A DNA stretch of 6,984 bases from an uncultured Cellvibrio sp. (GCA_946482345.1 CAMLRJ010000181.1:1-6984); one strand, 5' to 3'. Numbered from the stretch's first letter, positions 1 through 6,692 are shown. Notes: a model not told the origin generated them from the letters alone. Program-made: numbers and translations.

Positions 1-1171
1 AAATAGCATTGCGCATCAAAGCATCCTTTATTTGCTTACCCGACTCAGCCATACCTGCATCAACCAACAACTGTGTTAAAGGAACAGATGACACGTCCGC
101 AATAACCAATTTTGAGGAAGGCAGACCATCTTGCTGCAATTGCAAATAATCTGATTCCGTTAAATCAGACGTATTGCCATCGAACAAAGCTTCAGTGATT
201 CGCTGCGCCGCAATCAAACCAGCATCACCATGAACCAATCGCGTCATTTCCTCCGCAAGAACCAATTGTGCCTGCGGCCTGGATTGAGACGATTTGTCCT
301 GCTCTTCAATTTCAGCGATTTTTTCAACTGACAAAAACGTAAAATAACGCAGGAATTTATAAACATCAGCATCGGCCGTAGCAAGCCAGAATTGATAGAA
401 CGCATAAGGCGATGTTTTAGCAGCATCAAGCCAAACAGTTCCCGATTCTGTTTTGCCGAATTTAGTCCCATCAGCTTTGGTGACCAAAGGCATAGTCAAA
501 CCAAACACTTGGCCGCCATGCATACGGCGAGACAAATCTATACCGCCCGTGATATTTCCCCATTGATCACTGCCACCGATTTGCAGCGTGCAATTATTGC
601 GCTGATACAACTCTGCAAAATCGTAAGACTGCAACAACATATAAGTAAACTCAGTGAACGAAATTCCTTCGCCTTCACGCTCAATGCGCTGTTTGACGGA
701 TTCCTTGTTGATCATATTGTTGACAGAAAAATGCTTGCCCACATTACGCAAAAAATCGAGCACATTCATATCGCCAACCCAATCCAGATTGTTAACAACC
801 TCGGCTGAGTTTTCACCGGAATTAAAATCAATAAACCGACTGACCTGACTCCTGAGTTTATCAACCCAGTTGGCAACCACATCCGGTGTATTAAGCTTTC
901 GTTCCTGAGCTTTAAAACTAGGATCACCAATCAATCCTGTGGCACCGCCTACAAGTGCTATTGGCTTATGACCTGCCAGCTGAAAGCGTCTCAACATCAA
1001 GAGAGGAACCAGACTACCGATATGCAGACTATCCGCCGTGGGATCGAAGCCGCAATAGAGGGTGCGCGAACCAGAAGCCAGGTGTTGAGCCAACGCATCA
1101 CCACCTGTGGTTTGCGCAATCAACCCCCTCGATTCCAATTCATCGAGAAATTGTTTATCTGTTGCGGACAT
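1..1171 (-). CDS. tyrS: Tyrosyl-tRNA synthetase, TyrS type (3' end cut by window edge)
   Basis: Class I aminoacyl-tRNA synthetase that activates tyrosine with ATP and charges tRNA-Tyr in the cytoplasm. I translated the minus strand by hand: 390 codons are open without stop or frameshift, and the frame runs off base 1. E. coli TyrS has 424 residues, so roughly 30-35 are missing. Visible landmarks: [12 protein letters not shown] at 39-50 with the HIGH-box equivalent reading HIGS (50-53); Y177, Q181 and D184 in the tyrosine pocket; IGGSDQWGN at 198-206; and the KMSKS equivalent KFGKT at 237-241. The KFGKT form marks the TyrS rather than the TyrZ subfamily. The C-terminal S4-like RNA-binding domain has just begun at the edge ([20 protein letters not shown]). 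The ATG at 1171 has GAGG (1178-1181) six bases upstream. It is transcribed divergently from the M23 peptidase gene. The serine in the HIGH box is the only oddity seen. Confidence 0.96.
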   Translation of the reverse strand, partial: MSATDKQFLDELESRGLIAQTTGGDALAQHLASGSRTLYCGFDPTADSLHIGSLVPLLMLRRFQLAGHKPIALVGGATGLIGDPSFKAQERKLNTPDVVANWVDKLRSQVSRFIDFNSGENSAEVVNNLDWVGDMNVLDFLRNVGKHFSVNNMINKESVKQRIEREGEGISFTEFTYMLLQSYDFAELYQRNNCTLQIGGSDQWGNITGGIDLSRRMHGGQVFGLTMPLVTKADGTKFGKTESGTVWLDAAKTSPYAFYQFWLATADADVYKFLRYFTFLSVEKIAEIEEQDKSSQSRPQAQLVLAEEMTRLVHGDAGLIAAQRITEALFDGNTSDLTESDYLQLQQDGLPSSKLVIADVSSVPLTQLLVDAGMAESGKQIKDALMRNAI

Positions 1172-1220
1172 AGATTGCCTCAAGCAAAAAAGTTGTTTCA
1201 GTCGGGAACAAAAGGCGGCA

Positions 1221-1248
1221 AAGATACCTCAAAACCCATCGTTTTCAA
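1221..1248 (-). promoter_or_regulatory. Putative sigma70 promoter for tyrS
   Basis: On the minus strand, a -35 element TTGAAA (1243-1248, 5/6 to consensus) is followed after 16 bases by TATCTT (1221-1226, 4/6). This predicts a start near 1214 and a leader of about 43 bases before the tyrS ATG. The leader holds a weak 5-bp TTGTT/AACAA dyad followed by a T run, too weak to call an attenuator. The promoter call is by eye only. Confidence 0.45.
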
Positions 1249-1308
1249 GCGGCAACCAGATTAACTTAAGAGTTTGTTTAAGTTTGGGCTGTTAACTCGT
1301 TGATTTTC

Positions 1309-1317
1309 TGCTATAAA
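1309..1317 (+). promoter_or_regulatory. Putative extended -10 promoter for the mepM-anmK pair
   Basis: TGCTATAAA is a good extended -10 element (TG, one base, then TATAAA, 5/6 to TATAAT). At 17-base spacing the -35 position reads CTGTTA, only 3/6 to consensus, which fits an extended -10 promoter. Expected transcription start is near 1324, about 20 bases before the first ATG at 1344. It would drive both plus-strand genes, since no gap exists for another promoter between them. Confidence 0.45.
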
Positions 1318-1343
1318 TGCCTTTTATCTTTTACCAATAAATA

Positions 1344-2747
1344 ATGATTGTGTGGTCAATAATGCCGAAAAAGGGTCATCCTTACAGTAGTTTGCGTGCG
1401 TTTGTTCTGACATCCATGCCCCGCCGTCATTTAATTGCCTCGGTTTTTCTGGTTATTTTGCTTCTGGCTGTCACTTTCCTGATGCCTGATGAAGCTGTAG
1501 CACCCAAGCCTATCCAGATACCCACACAAACCGAGCTTCTTACCCAAACAGAGATACTGCCCGAAATACGCCAGGATGTAGAAACGCAAATCATCGAACA
1601 CCAAGCAGAACCCGCAATACCAGCAGGCCCCCAGTGGAAAGAATATCAAATACAAACGGGCGACAATCTATCAATCCTGTTTCGCCGCGCAGGTCTCAAT
1701 GATAAAGATATTTACGAGTTGACCAGCAATGCACCTGAAGCCAAAGATTTACGACGCATTCGACCAGGACAAACACTATCTTTTCTGGTTGAGGAAGGAA
1801 AATTACAAGGCCTTAAATATTCCATCAACCAGTTGGATAGCCTCAATTTCACCCGCACAGAAGGTAAAACTTTTCTGACCGAGAAATTGAGTTTAAAACC
1901 TGACACAAGGCTTACGTTCCATCAGGCTTCCATCACCAGCTCATTATTTATGGCAGGAAAAAGAGCAGGAATTCCTAATAGTTTAACGATGGATCTGGCC
2001 AATATTTTTGGTTGGGACATAGACTTTGCTTTGGATATCCAAAAAGGTGATTCCTTTAAAGTCATGTATGAAGAGCTATATCTTGAAGACAAAATGATTG
2101 GTACCGGAAAGATTCTGGCTGCCGAGTTCACTAATGCCGGGAAAACATATAAAGCTGTGCGTTACACCGACAAAGAAGGTAGCACCAATTACTACACTCC
2201 CGATGGCAAAGGCATGCATAAAGCTTTTTTGCGTTCACCTATTGAGTTTGCCCGCATCAGTTCCCACTTCAGCTTGAGTCGAAAACATCCTGTTTTACAT
2301 ATTATCCGTGCCCACAAAGGAACCGATTATGCCGCAGCACGCGGCACTCCGATTCGTGCGACCGGTAATGGAAAAATTTCTTTTGCCGGTAGAAAGGGCG
2401 GATACGGAAATTGCATTGTGGTGCAACATGGACAAGGCATACAAACGCTTTATGGGCATATGAATGGTTTCGCAAAAGGGATGAGGGTTGGCAGCAAGGT
2501 CAGTCAGGGTGATGTGATAGGTTATGTGGGATCAACCGGTTTGGCTTCCGGGCCGCATCTACATTACGAATTTCACATGAATGGCCAGGTCAGAAATCCG
2601 GTGACTGTTCCATTACCCAAATCAACAGGTATAGCACAAAGTGAAATGGCTCTGTTCACTGCGACCACCGGGCCTCTTTTGGCCAAACTAAACCAACTGG
2701 GCGCATCGCAACTGGCTATGACGGACACCCAATCCCCGGTTCACTGA
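1344..2747 (+). CDS. mepM: Membrane-anchored LytM/M23 murein DD-endopeptidase, MepM-like
   Basis: Zinc peptidase expected to cut D-Ala-mDAP crosslinks in the periplasm so that the wall can be expanded (E. coli MepM/YebA, 440 residues; here 467). Layout: a short basic cytoplasmic N-terminus (PRRH at 26-29), one membrane anchor at about 30-47, a low-complexity Gln/Thr/Glu-rich linker at 55-95, a LysM/OapA-like wall-binding segment at about 99-150 (YQIQTGDNLS through IRPGQTL), a middle domain, then the M23 domain at about 300-425. The zinc and catalytic residues are all there: H324 and D328 (HKGTD), H372 (YGHM), H405 and H407 (PHLHYE), so the enzyme should be active. The start is uncertain: the ATG at 1344 has no clear Shine-Dalgarno, and in-frame ATGs at 1362 and 1416 would still keep the anchor. 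It lies divergent from tyrS and three bases before anmK, suggesting one wall-turnover transcript. Confidence 0.92.
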   Translation: MIVWSIMPKKGHPYSSLRAFVLTSMPRRHLIASVFLVILLLAVTFLMPDEAVAPKPIQIPTQTELLTQTEILPEIRQDVETQIIEHQAEPAIPAGPQWKEYQIQTGDNLSILFRRAGLNDKDIYELTSNAPEAKDLRRIRPGQTLSFLVEEGKLQGLKYSINQLDSLNFTRTEGKTFLTEKLSLKPDTRLTFHQASITSSLFMAGKRAGIPNSLTMDLANIFGWDIDFALDIQKGDSFKVMYEELYLEDKMIGTGKILAAEFTNAGKTYKAVRYTDKEGSTNYYTPDGKGMHKAFLRSPIEFARISSHFSLSRKHPVLHIIRAHKGTDYAAARGTPIRATGNGKISFAGRKGGYGNCIVVQHGQGIQTLYGHMNGFAKGMRVGSKVSQGDVIGYVGSTGLASGPHLHYEFHMNGQVRNPVTVPLPKSTGIAQSEMALFTATTGPLLAKLNQLGASQLAMTDTQSPVH

Positions 2748-2750
2748 CAG

Positions 2751-3875
2751 ATGAACCCTGAATCTCCTTATTACATTGGCATAATGTCAGGCACCAGTGC
2801 TGATGCAATTGACCTGACGCTGATCAACACTCATCCCCGAATCAGTCTCTTATCTTGCCATTCCAAAACCATCCCAAGTGAACTGCAACGAGATATTCAT
2901 TTCCTTGCAGACCCTTCTCAAAATGCTTCTATTGACCATTTAGGCGAGTTGGATCAAAAACTGGGGCATGCTTTTGCCGATGCCGTACTGGAACTTTTGA
3001 ATAAAACCCAAATCCCCGCTCAGCAGATAGCTGCTATCGGCAGCCACGGTCAAACAGTCAGACACAGACCTTCGGGGAAATACCCGTTCAGCTTACAAAT
3101 TGGCGATCCTAATATTATTGCGGCACGAACAGGTATTACCACCGTCGCTGATTTTCGTCGGAGGGATATGGCTACAGGAGGACAAGGAGCACCGCTGGTT
3201 CCCGGATTTCATCAAGCAGTTTTTTCATCCGAAACCAGTGACCGGGTTGTGGTGAATATTGGTGGGATGGCAAATATTACCTGGTTGCCCAAAACCGGAG
3301 AAAGATCAATTATGGGCTTCGATACAGGGCCGGGAAATGTGTTATTGGATGCCTGGATTCATCAAACTTTACAACAGAAATTTGATTGCAATGGTGCATG
3401 GGCCGCACAAGGAAAATTAAACACATCACTATTGAATTTATTATTGACCGAGGATTTTTTCCAACAGGTCCCACCCAAAAGCACCGGAAGAGAAATGTTT
3501 AATTTGCGCTGGCTGGGGAAACATCTGGAAGAATTTCAGCCTGCGATTTCAGCGGTGGATGTTCAGAGAACCTTACTCGAACTCACAGCAAAAACTATCG
3601 TCGATTCTATTCAAAAATTAAGTTCAAATCGCAAACAAATTTTTGTTTGTGGTGGCGGGGCTTTTAACCAATTATTAATGCAGCGATTACAGGATTTACT
3701 CACACCCGACACACTAGCCTCAACTGCAACATTAGGCATTGAACCCCAATGGGTAGAGGCTATGGCATTTGCCTGGTTAGCTCACCAACGCATGCACAAC
3801 AAAACCGGAAATATCTGCGCAGTCACAGGGGCCAAAAGCACCAGTGTTTTAGGGGCAATTTACTTCGGAAGTTAA
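2751..3875 (+). CDS. anmK: Anhydro-N-acetylmuramic acid kinase
   Basis: Cytoplasmic kinase (EC 2.7.1.170) of murein recycling. It opens the 1,6-anhydro ring of anhMurNAc and phosphorylates it to MurNAc-6-phosphate using ATP. The 374 residues match the family length end to end. Motifs: N-terminal [10 protein letters not shown] (12-21), GSHGQT (97-102), VADFRRRD (132-139), GGQGAPLVP (143-151), GFDTGPGN (189-196), STGRE (244-248), CGGGAFN (300-306) and MAFAWLA (338-344). D191 corresponds to the catalytic base, Asp182 in the Pseudomonas aeruginosa enzyme. One change stands out: the usual MSGTSxDG has A19 in place of the glycine. The start lies three bases after the peptidase stop with no good Shine-Dalgarno, so translation is probably coupled. 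The stop overlaps that of convergent erpA by four bases. Confidence 0.96.
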   Translation: MNPESPYYIGIMSGTSADAIDLTLINTHPRISLLSCHSKTIPSELQRDIHFLADPSQNASIDHLGELDQKLGHAFADAVLELLNKTQIPAQQIAAIGSHGQTVRHRPSGKYPFSLQIGDPNIIAARTGITTVADFRRRDMATGGQGAPLVPGFHQAVFSSETSDRVVVNIGGMANITWLPKTGERSIMGFDTGPGNVLLDAWIHQTLQQKFDCNGAWAAQGKLNTSLLNLLLTEDFFQQVPPKSTGREMFNLRWLGKHLEEFQPAISAVDVQRTLLELTAKTIVDSIQKLSSNRKQIFVCGGGAFNQLLMQRLQDLLTPDTLASTATLGIEPQWVEAMAFAWLAHQRMHNKTGNICAVTGAKSTSVLGAIYFGS

Positions 3876-4228
3876 ATCGAGAATGAAGATCCGCAACCAC
3901 AGGTGCTGGATGCATTCGGGTTTTGCACCACAAATTTTGAACCCTGCAAACCTTCTTCGTAATCAACACGAGCGCCAACCAAATAGGGATAGCTCATAGC
4001 ATCGACAACCACTTTAATCCCGTCTTTTTCGACAACTGAATCATCTTCAGCCAGGGCTTCGTCAAATGTGAAGCCGTATTGGAACCCGGAACAACCGCCG
4101 CCTGTGACATACACACGCAGTTTTAAATCCGGGTTATCTTCTTCCTCAATCAAACTGCGCACTTTGGCCACTGCAGAGTCTGTGACCTGCATAACCTGGG
4201 GAATATAAACTTCAGCACCACCAACCAT
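3872..4228 (-). CDS. erpA: Iron-sulfur cluster insertion protein ErpA (A-type carrier)
   Basis: A-type carrier that binds an Fe-S cluster, made on a scaffold such as IscU, and delivers it to apoproteins (in E. coli, among others, the isoprenoid enzymes IspG/IspH). It has 118 residues against 114 in E. coli. The three cluster-binding cysteines are C46 ([11 protein letters not shown]), C110 and C112 ([11 protein letters not shown] at the C-terminus). The [15 protein letters not shown] block is diagnostic of ErpA rather than IscA or SufA. The ATG at 4228 is preferred over the in-frame M13 because GGAG (4234-4237) sits five bases upstream. The gene is last in a minus-strand run after the bactofilin but has a 70-base upstream gap holding its own promoter and an IscR-like site. 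It ends tail-to-tail with anmK, with a four-base overlap. Confidence 0.97.
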   Translation of the reverse strand: MVGGAEVYIPQVMQVTDSAVAKVRSLIEEEDNPDLKLRVYVTGGGCSGFQYGFTFDEALAEDDSVVEKDGIKVVVDAMSYPYLVGARVDYEEGLQGSKFVVQNPNASSTCGCGSSFSI

Positions 4229-4233
4229 GAAAA

Positions 4234-4237
4234 CTCC
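4234..4237 (-). promoter_or_regulatory. erpA Shine-Dalgarno
   Basis: GGAG on the minus strand, five bases before the ATG at 4228. It supports this start, which gives four more N-terminal residues than E. coli ErpA, over the downstream in-frame ATG (residue 13). Confidence 0.7.
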
Positions 4238-4260
4238 GGCAACCTAATCGACTTGCAAGA

Positions 4261-4290
4261 ATTATCTTCAAGCCTGAGTAAAACAGTCAA
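4261..4290 (-). promoter_or_regulatory. Sigma70 promoter for erpA
   Basis: On the minus strand, TTGACT (4285-4290, 5/6 to TTGACA), an 18-base spacer, then GATAAT (4261-4266, 5/6 to TATAAT). Expected start is near 4254, leaving a leader of about 25 bases before the erpA ATG. This is the best promoter match seen in the window and lies wholly in the gap between the bactofilin stop and erpA. Confidence 0.65.
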
Positions 4291-4294
4291 CTAT
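4270..4294 (-). promoter_or_regulatory. IscR type 1-like operator over the erpA -35 region
   Basis: The 25-base minus-strand site reads ATAGTTGACTG, TTTT, then ACTCAGGCTT. Against the type 1 IscR consensus as I recall it (ATASYYGACTR, WWWY, AGTCRRSTAT), about 22 of 25 positions fit. The left half is perfect and three mismatches lie in the right half. It covers the -35 element and most of the spacer of the erpA promoter, so bound IscR would block RNA polymerase. E. coli erpA (yadR) is a known IscR target with a type 1 site. Regulation here is inferred, not shown. Confidence 0.6.
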
Positions 4295-4298
4295 TAAA

Positions 4299-4697
4299 TC
4301 AGCCAGGAACCGGTTCAGCGAGCTTTTTCTTACTGCCAAGATCAACTGATTTGGTATCTGTCTGGGTGCTAACCATACTGCCATTCACCTGCGCACCTTT
4401 TACCATCTGGATGGAATGATAATGAACCGAACCTTTTACCACGCCCTTGGCTGCCATTTCCAATTGCTTACTGGAGTAGACATTACCCGTCACTGTGCCA
4501 TTCACTATCACCACCGGGACACGAATATCGCCCTCAACTACGCCGGTATCCGCAATCACCAGGCGAGCATCTTTTTCACCATCAGCAAAGAGATTACCAA
4601 TCACCTTACCTTCCAACTGCAATTCACCGGAAAAAGATACATCGCCTTTGATATGAGTTGTACGTGAAATCAATGTGTGAGTATTTGAAAATGCCAT
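4299..4697 (-). CDS. Bactofilin (polymer-forming cytoskeletal protein)
   Basis: Bactofilins polymerise without nucleotide into filaments beneath the inner membrane and place wall enzymes or other proteins. The 132-residue product has the family layout: a short N-terminal tail (MAFSNTHTLISRTTHIKGDV), then a beta-helix core at about 15-108 built of repeating turns with spaced glycines and hydrophobics (GDVSF, GELQLEGKVIGNL, ARLVIADTGVVEGDI, VVIVNGTVTGNVYSSKQLEM, GVVKGSV, AQVNGSM), then a polar C-terminal tail. The frame is open up to an ATG at 4745, but that would overlap the upstream gene by 40 bases. The ATG at 4697 has AGG seven bases upstream, set in the TAG stop of the preceding gene, and gives the typical N-terminus. 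The eight-base gap and shared stop/Shine-Dalgarno suggest coupled expression with the coiled-coil membrane gene. Confidence 0.9.
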   Translation of the reverse strand: MAFSNTHTLISRTTHIKGDVSFSGELQLEGKVIGNLFADGEKDARLVIADTGVVEGDIRVPVVIVNGTVTGNVYSSKQLEMAAKGVVKGSVHYHSIQMVKGAQVNGSMVSTQTDTKSVDLGSKKKLAEPVPG

Positions 4698-4704
4698 TTT
4701 TTTG

Positions 4705-4707
4705 CCT
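4705..4707 (-). promoter_or_regulatory. Bactofilin Shine-Dalgarno overlapping the upstream stop codon
   Basis: The minus strand reads TAGGCAAAAAAATG: the TAG stop of the membrane protein gene (4706-4708) provides the AG of an AGG seven bases before the bactofilin ATG (4697). This decides the short bactofilin start and suggests reinitiation by ribosomes finishing the upstream gene. Confidence 0.55.
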
Positions 4708-5479
4708 ATGTATTGGAAGTTGATGTAGGTGGAGCCTTGGGCCATTCCACTTGACCATCGACGCGTGTGGCATCGCGTTTGGGCGAGGTCACTTGCAGTT
4801 CGATACGATTTGGAACAAATCCTTGAGGGAGCGCAACATCCACCTCAATATTTTGGAAAATTTTAAAGCTCAATGGAATAATTTCTGTGAGCGCAGGCTC
4901 ATTCTCCTTGATTACTGCCACTTGATGTAAAGGATATTTTTTCTCTTTACCCTCTTCACGCCCAACAATTAACCAACGCAACTCTCCTTCAAAATCATCC
5001 TCTCCTTCTGACAATTTTTGTATTGCCAATTTTAGATGAAATAAATTTTCTTGTTCACTGGGCGCAACGGAAAATGCGCCAATATTAATGCCTTTGGGAT
5101 TGCGGTAATCACGCGCCAACATCATTCGATAAACAGCAATACTGCGCTCAAGTTCGCCTATTTTTTCTTGCTGCTGCAATACTTGTTTACGCACGGATTC
5201 TGTTGCCTGATGATCAACATCAGCCGTCACCTGATAATGTGTCAGTTGTTCCTGAAATGCTTGATTCGCTGTTCTCAGCCCCTCCATTTCTGCGCGCAGC
5301 TCAGTAGCTTGTTCAGGTGACAACAAAGTTTTTCTCTCATCAAAAATTGTGTATTGCCGAACTGCCAATACAATTGCGAGGATCAACAATAGAATCATCG
5401 CCCTGTTTATCATGGTTTTAATCGGGCGATGGGGAACGACTTTCATGCGATGTACGGTTGTAGGCTTGACGTTTTGCAT
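4706..5479 (-). CDS. Single-pass membrane protein with coiled coil, probably DUF6776 family
   Basis: Function unknown. The 257 residues show a short basic N-terminus with the motif MKVVPHRP (12-19), one membrane segment at about 27-41 (INRAMILLLILAIVLAV region), a Glu/Gln-rich heptad-like coiled coil at about 55-120, and a compact C-terminal domain at about 130-245 (VAPSEQENLFHLKLAIQKL, then GELRWLIVG, IPLSFKIFQNIEVDVALP, NRIELQVTSPKRD). By the positive-inside rule the coiled coil and C-domain should be periplasmic. No enzyme motif is visible. I assign DUF6776 from memory of the gammaproteobacterial family next to argC/erpA, without a search. The ATG at 5479 has AGGG (5488-5491) eight bases upstream. 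It sits 57 bases after argC and eight bases before the bactofilin ATG, so a role as membrane partner of the bactofilin is a reasonable inference. Confidence 0.85.
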   Translation of the reverse strand: MQNVKPTTVHRMKVVPHRPIKTMINRAMILLLILAIVLAVRQYTIFDERKTLLSPEQATELRAEMEGLRTANQAFQEQLTHYQVTADVDHQATESVRKQVLQQQEKIGELERSIAVYRMMLARDYRNPKGINIGAFSVAPSEQENLFHLKLAIQKLSEGEDDFEGELRWLIVGREEGKEKKYPLHQVAVIKENEPALTEIIPLSFKIFQNIEVDVALPQGFVPNRIELQVTSPKRDATRVDGQVEWPKAPPTSTSNT

Positions 5480-5536
5480 TGTTATAACCCTGTCTTGTTA
5501 TGTTTTTTCAATTTCGTAAAATCTATAGCATGAGAT

Positions 5537-6583
5537 TTATGGCAAAAGCGCAACAATATCCAGCCCGGCCTTTTCATCAAAACCAAACATAATATTCATA
5601 TTTTGCACTGCCTGCCCCGATGCGCCTTTGGTGAGATTATCGATGACCGACAATACCACAACCGTGTCGCGCGATTGCGGACGCAATACTGAAATACGAC
5701 AAACATTTGAGCCTTTTACACTGCGTGTTTGCGGTAATTCTCCGGCTGGCAATACATCCACAAAAGGTTCGTTTGCATAACGTTTTTCATAGAGTGATTG
5801 CAAATCAGGAACTGAATTTGCGTCCAGCAAATTGGCATAAAGTGTGGCGTGTATGCCGCGAATAATCGGCAACAAATGAGGTACAAAGGTTAAATTGATC
5901 GGCGCTGCACCTTTGGGTTGTACGTCACGCAAACCCTGTTCAATTTCCGGCAAATGCCTGTGCCCGGCAACGCCATAAGCTTTAAAACTATCGCTGATTT
6001 CCATCAACAAATTATCAATTTTTGCCTGACGCCCCGCTCCGCTGGCGCCACTGGCAGCATTGGCAATCAGACGTGCAGGATCAACCAGATTATTTTCCAG
6101 CAAAGGAATAAAACCCAATTGAGTTGCAGTGGGATAACAACCGGGGCATGCAATTAATTTGGCATTTTTAATGGCCGCACGATTCACTTCAGGCAAGCCA
6201 TAAACCGCTTGCGCAACCAGATCCGGTGCTGCGTGTGGTTGGTGATACCACTTCTCCCATAAAGGCACATCGCGAATTCTGAAGTCGGCTGAAAGATCGA
6301 TAATACGAGTGTTGGTTTTCATCAAAGCGGGCATCATGCTTTGCGCTACGCCGTGCGGAGTTGCGAAAAAAACCACATCCAATTCCGATAACTGCCCAAC
6401 ATCCGGTTCAACAAACGCCAGATCAATATGACCACGCAGGTTAGGATAAATATCAGCAACTTTAATTCCGGCTTCGGCGCGTGAAGTAATCACACTCACT
6501 TCAACATGGGGATGATTAGCCAACAAACGTAACAATTCCACGCCTGTGTAACCTGTCGCACCAACGATACCTGCTTTGATCAC
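5537..6583 (-). CDS. argC: N-acetyl-gamma-glutamyl-phosphate reductase
   Basis: Third step of arginine synthesis: NADPH-dependent reduction of N-acetylglutamyl-5-phosphate to the semialdehyde (EC 1.2.1.38), in the cytoplasm. The 348 residues are full length for the bacterial type 1 enzyme. Motifs: NADP-binding [17 protein letters not shown] (5-21), FFATPHGVA (72-80), DLSADFR (96-102), active-site CPGCYPT (146-152) with catalytic C149, SGASGAGR (178-185), and [10 protein letters not shown] (207-216) with the active-site histidine region. The start codon is GTG, chosen because a strong GGAGG lies six bases upstream and no in-frame ATG fits the N-terminal beta strand. It heads the minus-strand run argC / membrane protein / bactofilin / erpA and is divergent from the chloride channel gene. 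No ARG box was recognised upstream. Confidence 0.97.
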   Translation of the reverse strand: MIKAGIVGATGYTGVELLRLLANHPHVEVSVITSRAEAGIKVADIYPNLRGHIDLAFVEPDVGQLSELDVVFFATPHGVAQSMMPALMKTNTRIIDLSADFRIRDVPLWEKWYHQPHAAPDLVAQAVYGLPEVNRAAIKNAKLIACPGCYPTATQLGFIPLLENNLVDPARLIANAASGASGAGRQAKIDNLLMEISDSFKAYGVAGHRHLPEIEQGLRDVQPKGAAPINLTFVPHLLPIIRGIHATLYANLLDANSVPDLQSLYEKRYANEPFVDVLPAGELPQTRSVKGSNVCRISVLRPQSRDTVVVLSVIDNLTKGASGQAVQNMNIMFGFDEKAGLDIVALLP

Positions 6584-6589
6584 ACCAAA

Positions 6590-6594
6590 CCTCC
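6590..6594 (-). promoter_or_regulatory. argC Shine-Dalgarno fixing the GTG start
   Basis: GGAGG on the minus strand, six bases before the GTG at 6583. This is the strongest ribosome binding site in the window, and it supports a GTG rather than ATG start for argC. An ATG overlapping it (6594-6596) is out of frame. Confidence 0.75.
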
Positions 6595-6664
6595 ATCAAT
6601 ATTCAAGTTTGCGTCAAGGATAGACTCTGGGTATGGTAAGCGCCTGAGTCAACGAAAGAGGGCT

Positions 6665-6670
6665 ATCATA
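6665..6670 (-). promoter_or_regulatory. Candidate -10 element for argC
   Basis: TATGAT on the minus strand (5/6 to TATAAT) would start transcription near 6658, giving a leader of about 75 bases. No good -35 lies 16-18 bases upstream (TTCGAT or similar), so the promoter would be weak or activator-dependent. The leader contains a GACTC/GAGTC inverted repeat (6623-6627 and 6646-6650) spaced by 18 bases. Low confidence. Confidence 0.25.
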
Positions 6671-6692
6671 AAAGCCTTGACCATAAATCGAA

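Noticed and set aside
392..808. 138-codon plus-strand open frame inside tyrS
   Set aside because: It is antisense to an intact, strongly recognisable tyrS frame and its product resembles no known protein. The same holds for the overlapping plus-strand frames at 654-848 and 955-1295.
1172..1230. T-box or attenuator in the tyrS leader
   Set aside because: The predicted leader is about 43 bases, far too short for a T-box, and lacks its motifs. The TTGTT/AACAA stem before a T run is too weak.
4416..4667. 83-codon plus-strand frame antisense to the bactofilin, and a similar 89-codon one at 5051-5320
   Set aside because: Both mirror well-supported minus-strand genes, have no clear ribosome site and show no domain pattern.
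4698..4745. N-terminal extension of the bactofilin to an ATG at 4745
   Set aside because: It would overlap the upstream gene by 40 bases and add an untypical N-terminus. The ATG at 4697 has a Shine-Dalgarno and gives the normal family start.
5484..5508. Hairpin followed by GTTTTTTC on the plus strand, as a terminator
   Set aside because: The stem is five AT-rich pairs and no plus-strand gene ends there. The nearby genes are read from the other strand.
5519..5538. AAATCT/AGATTT inverted repeat at the end of argC, as a terminator
   Set aside because: The stem is only six pairs, AT-rich, and is not followed by a T run in the argC direction.
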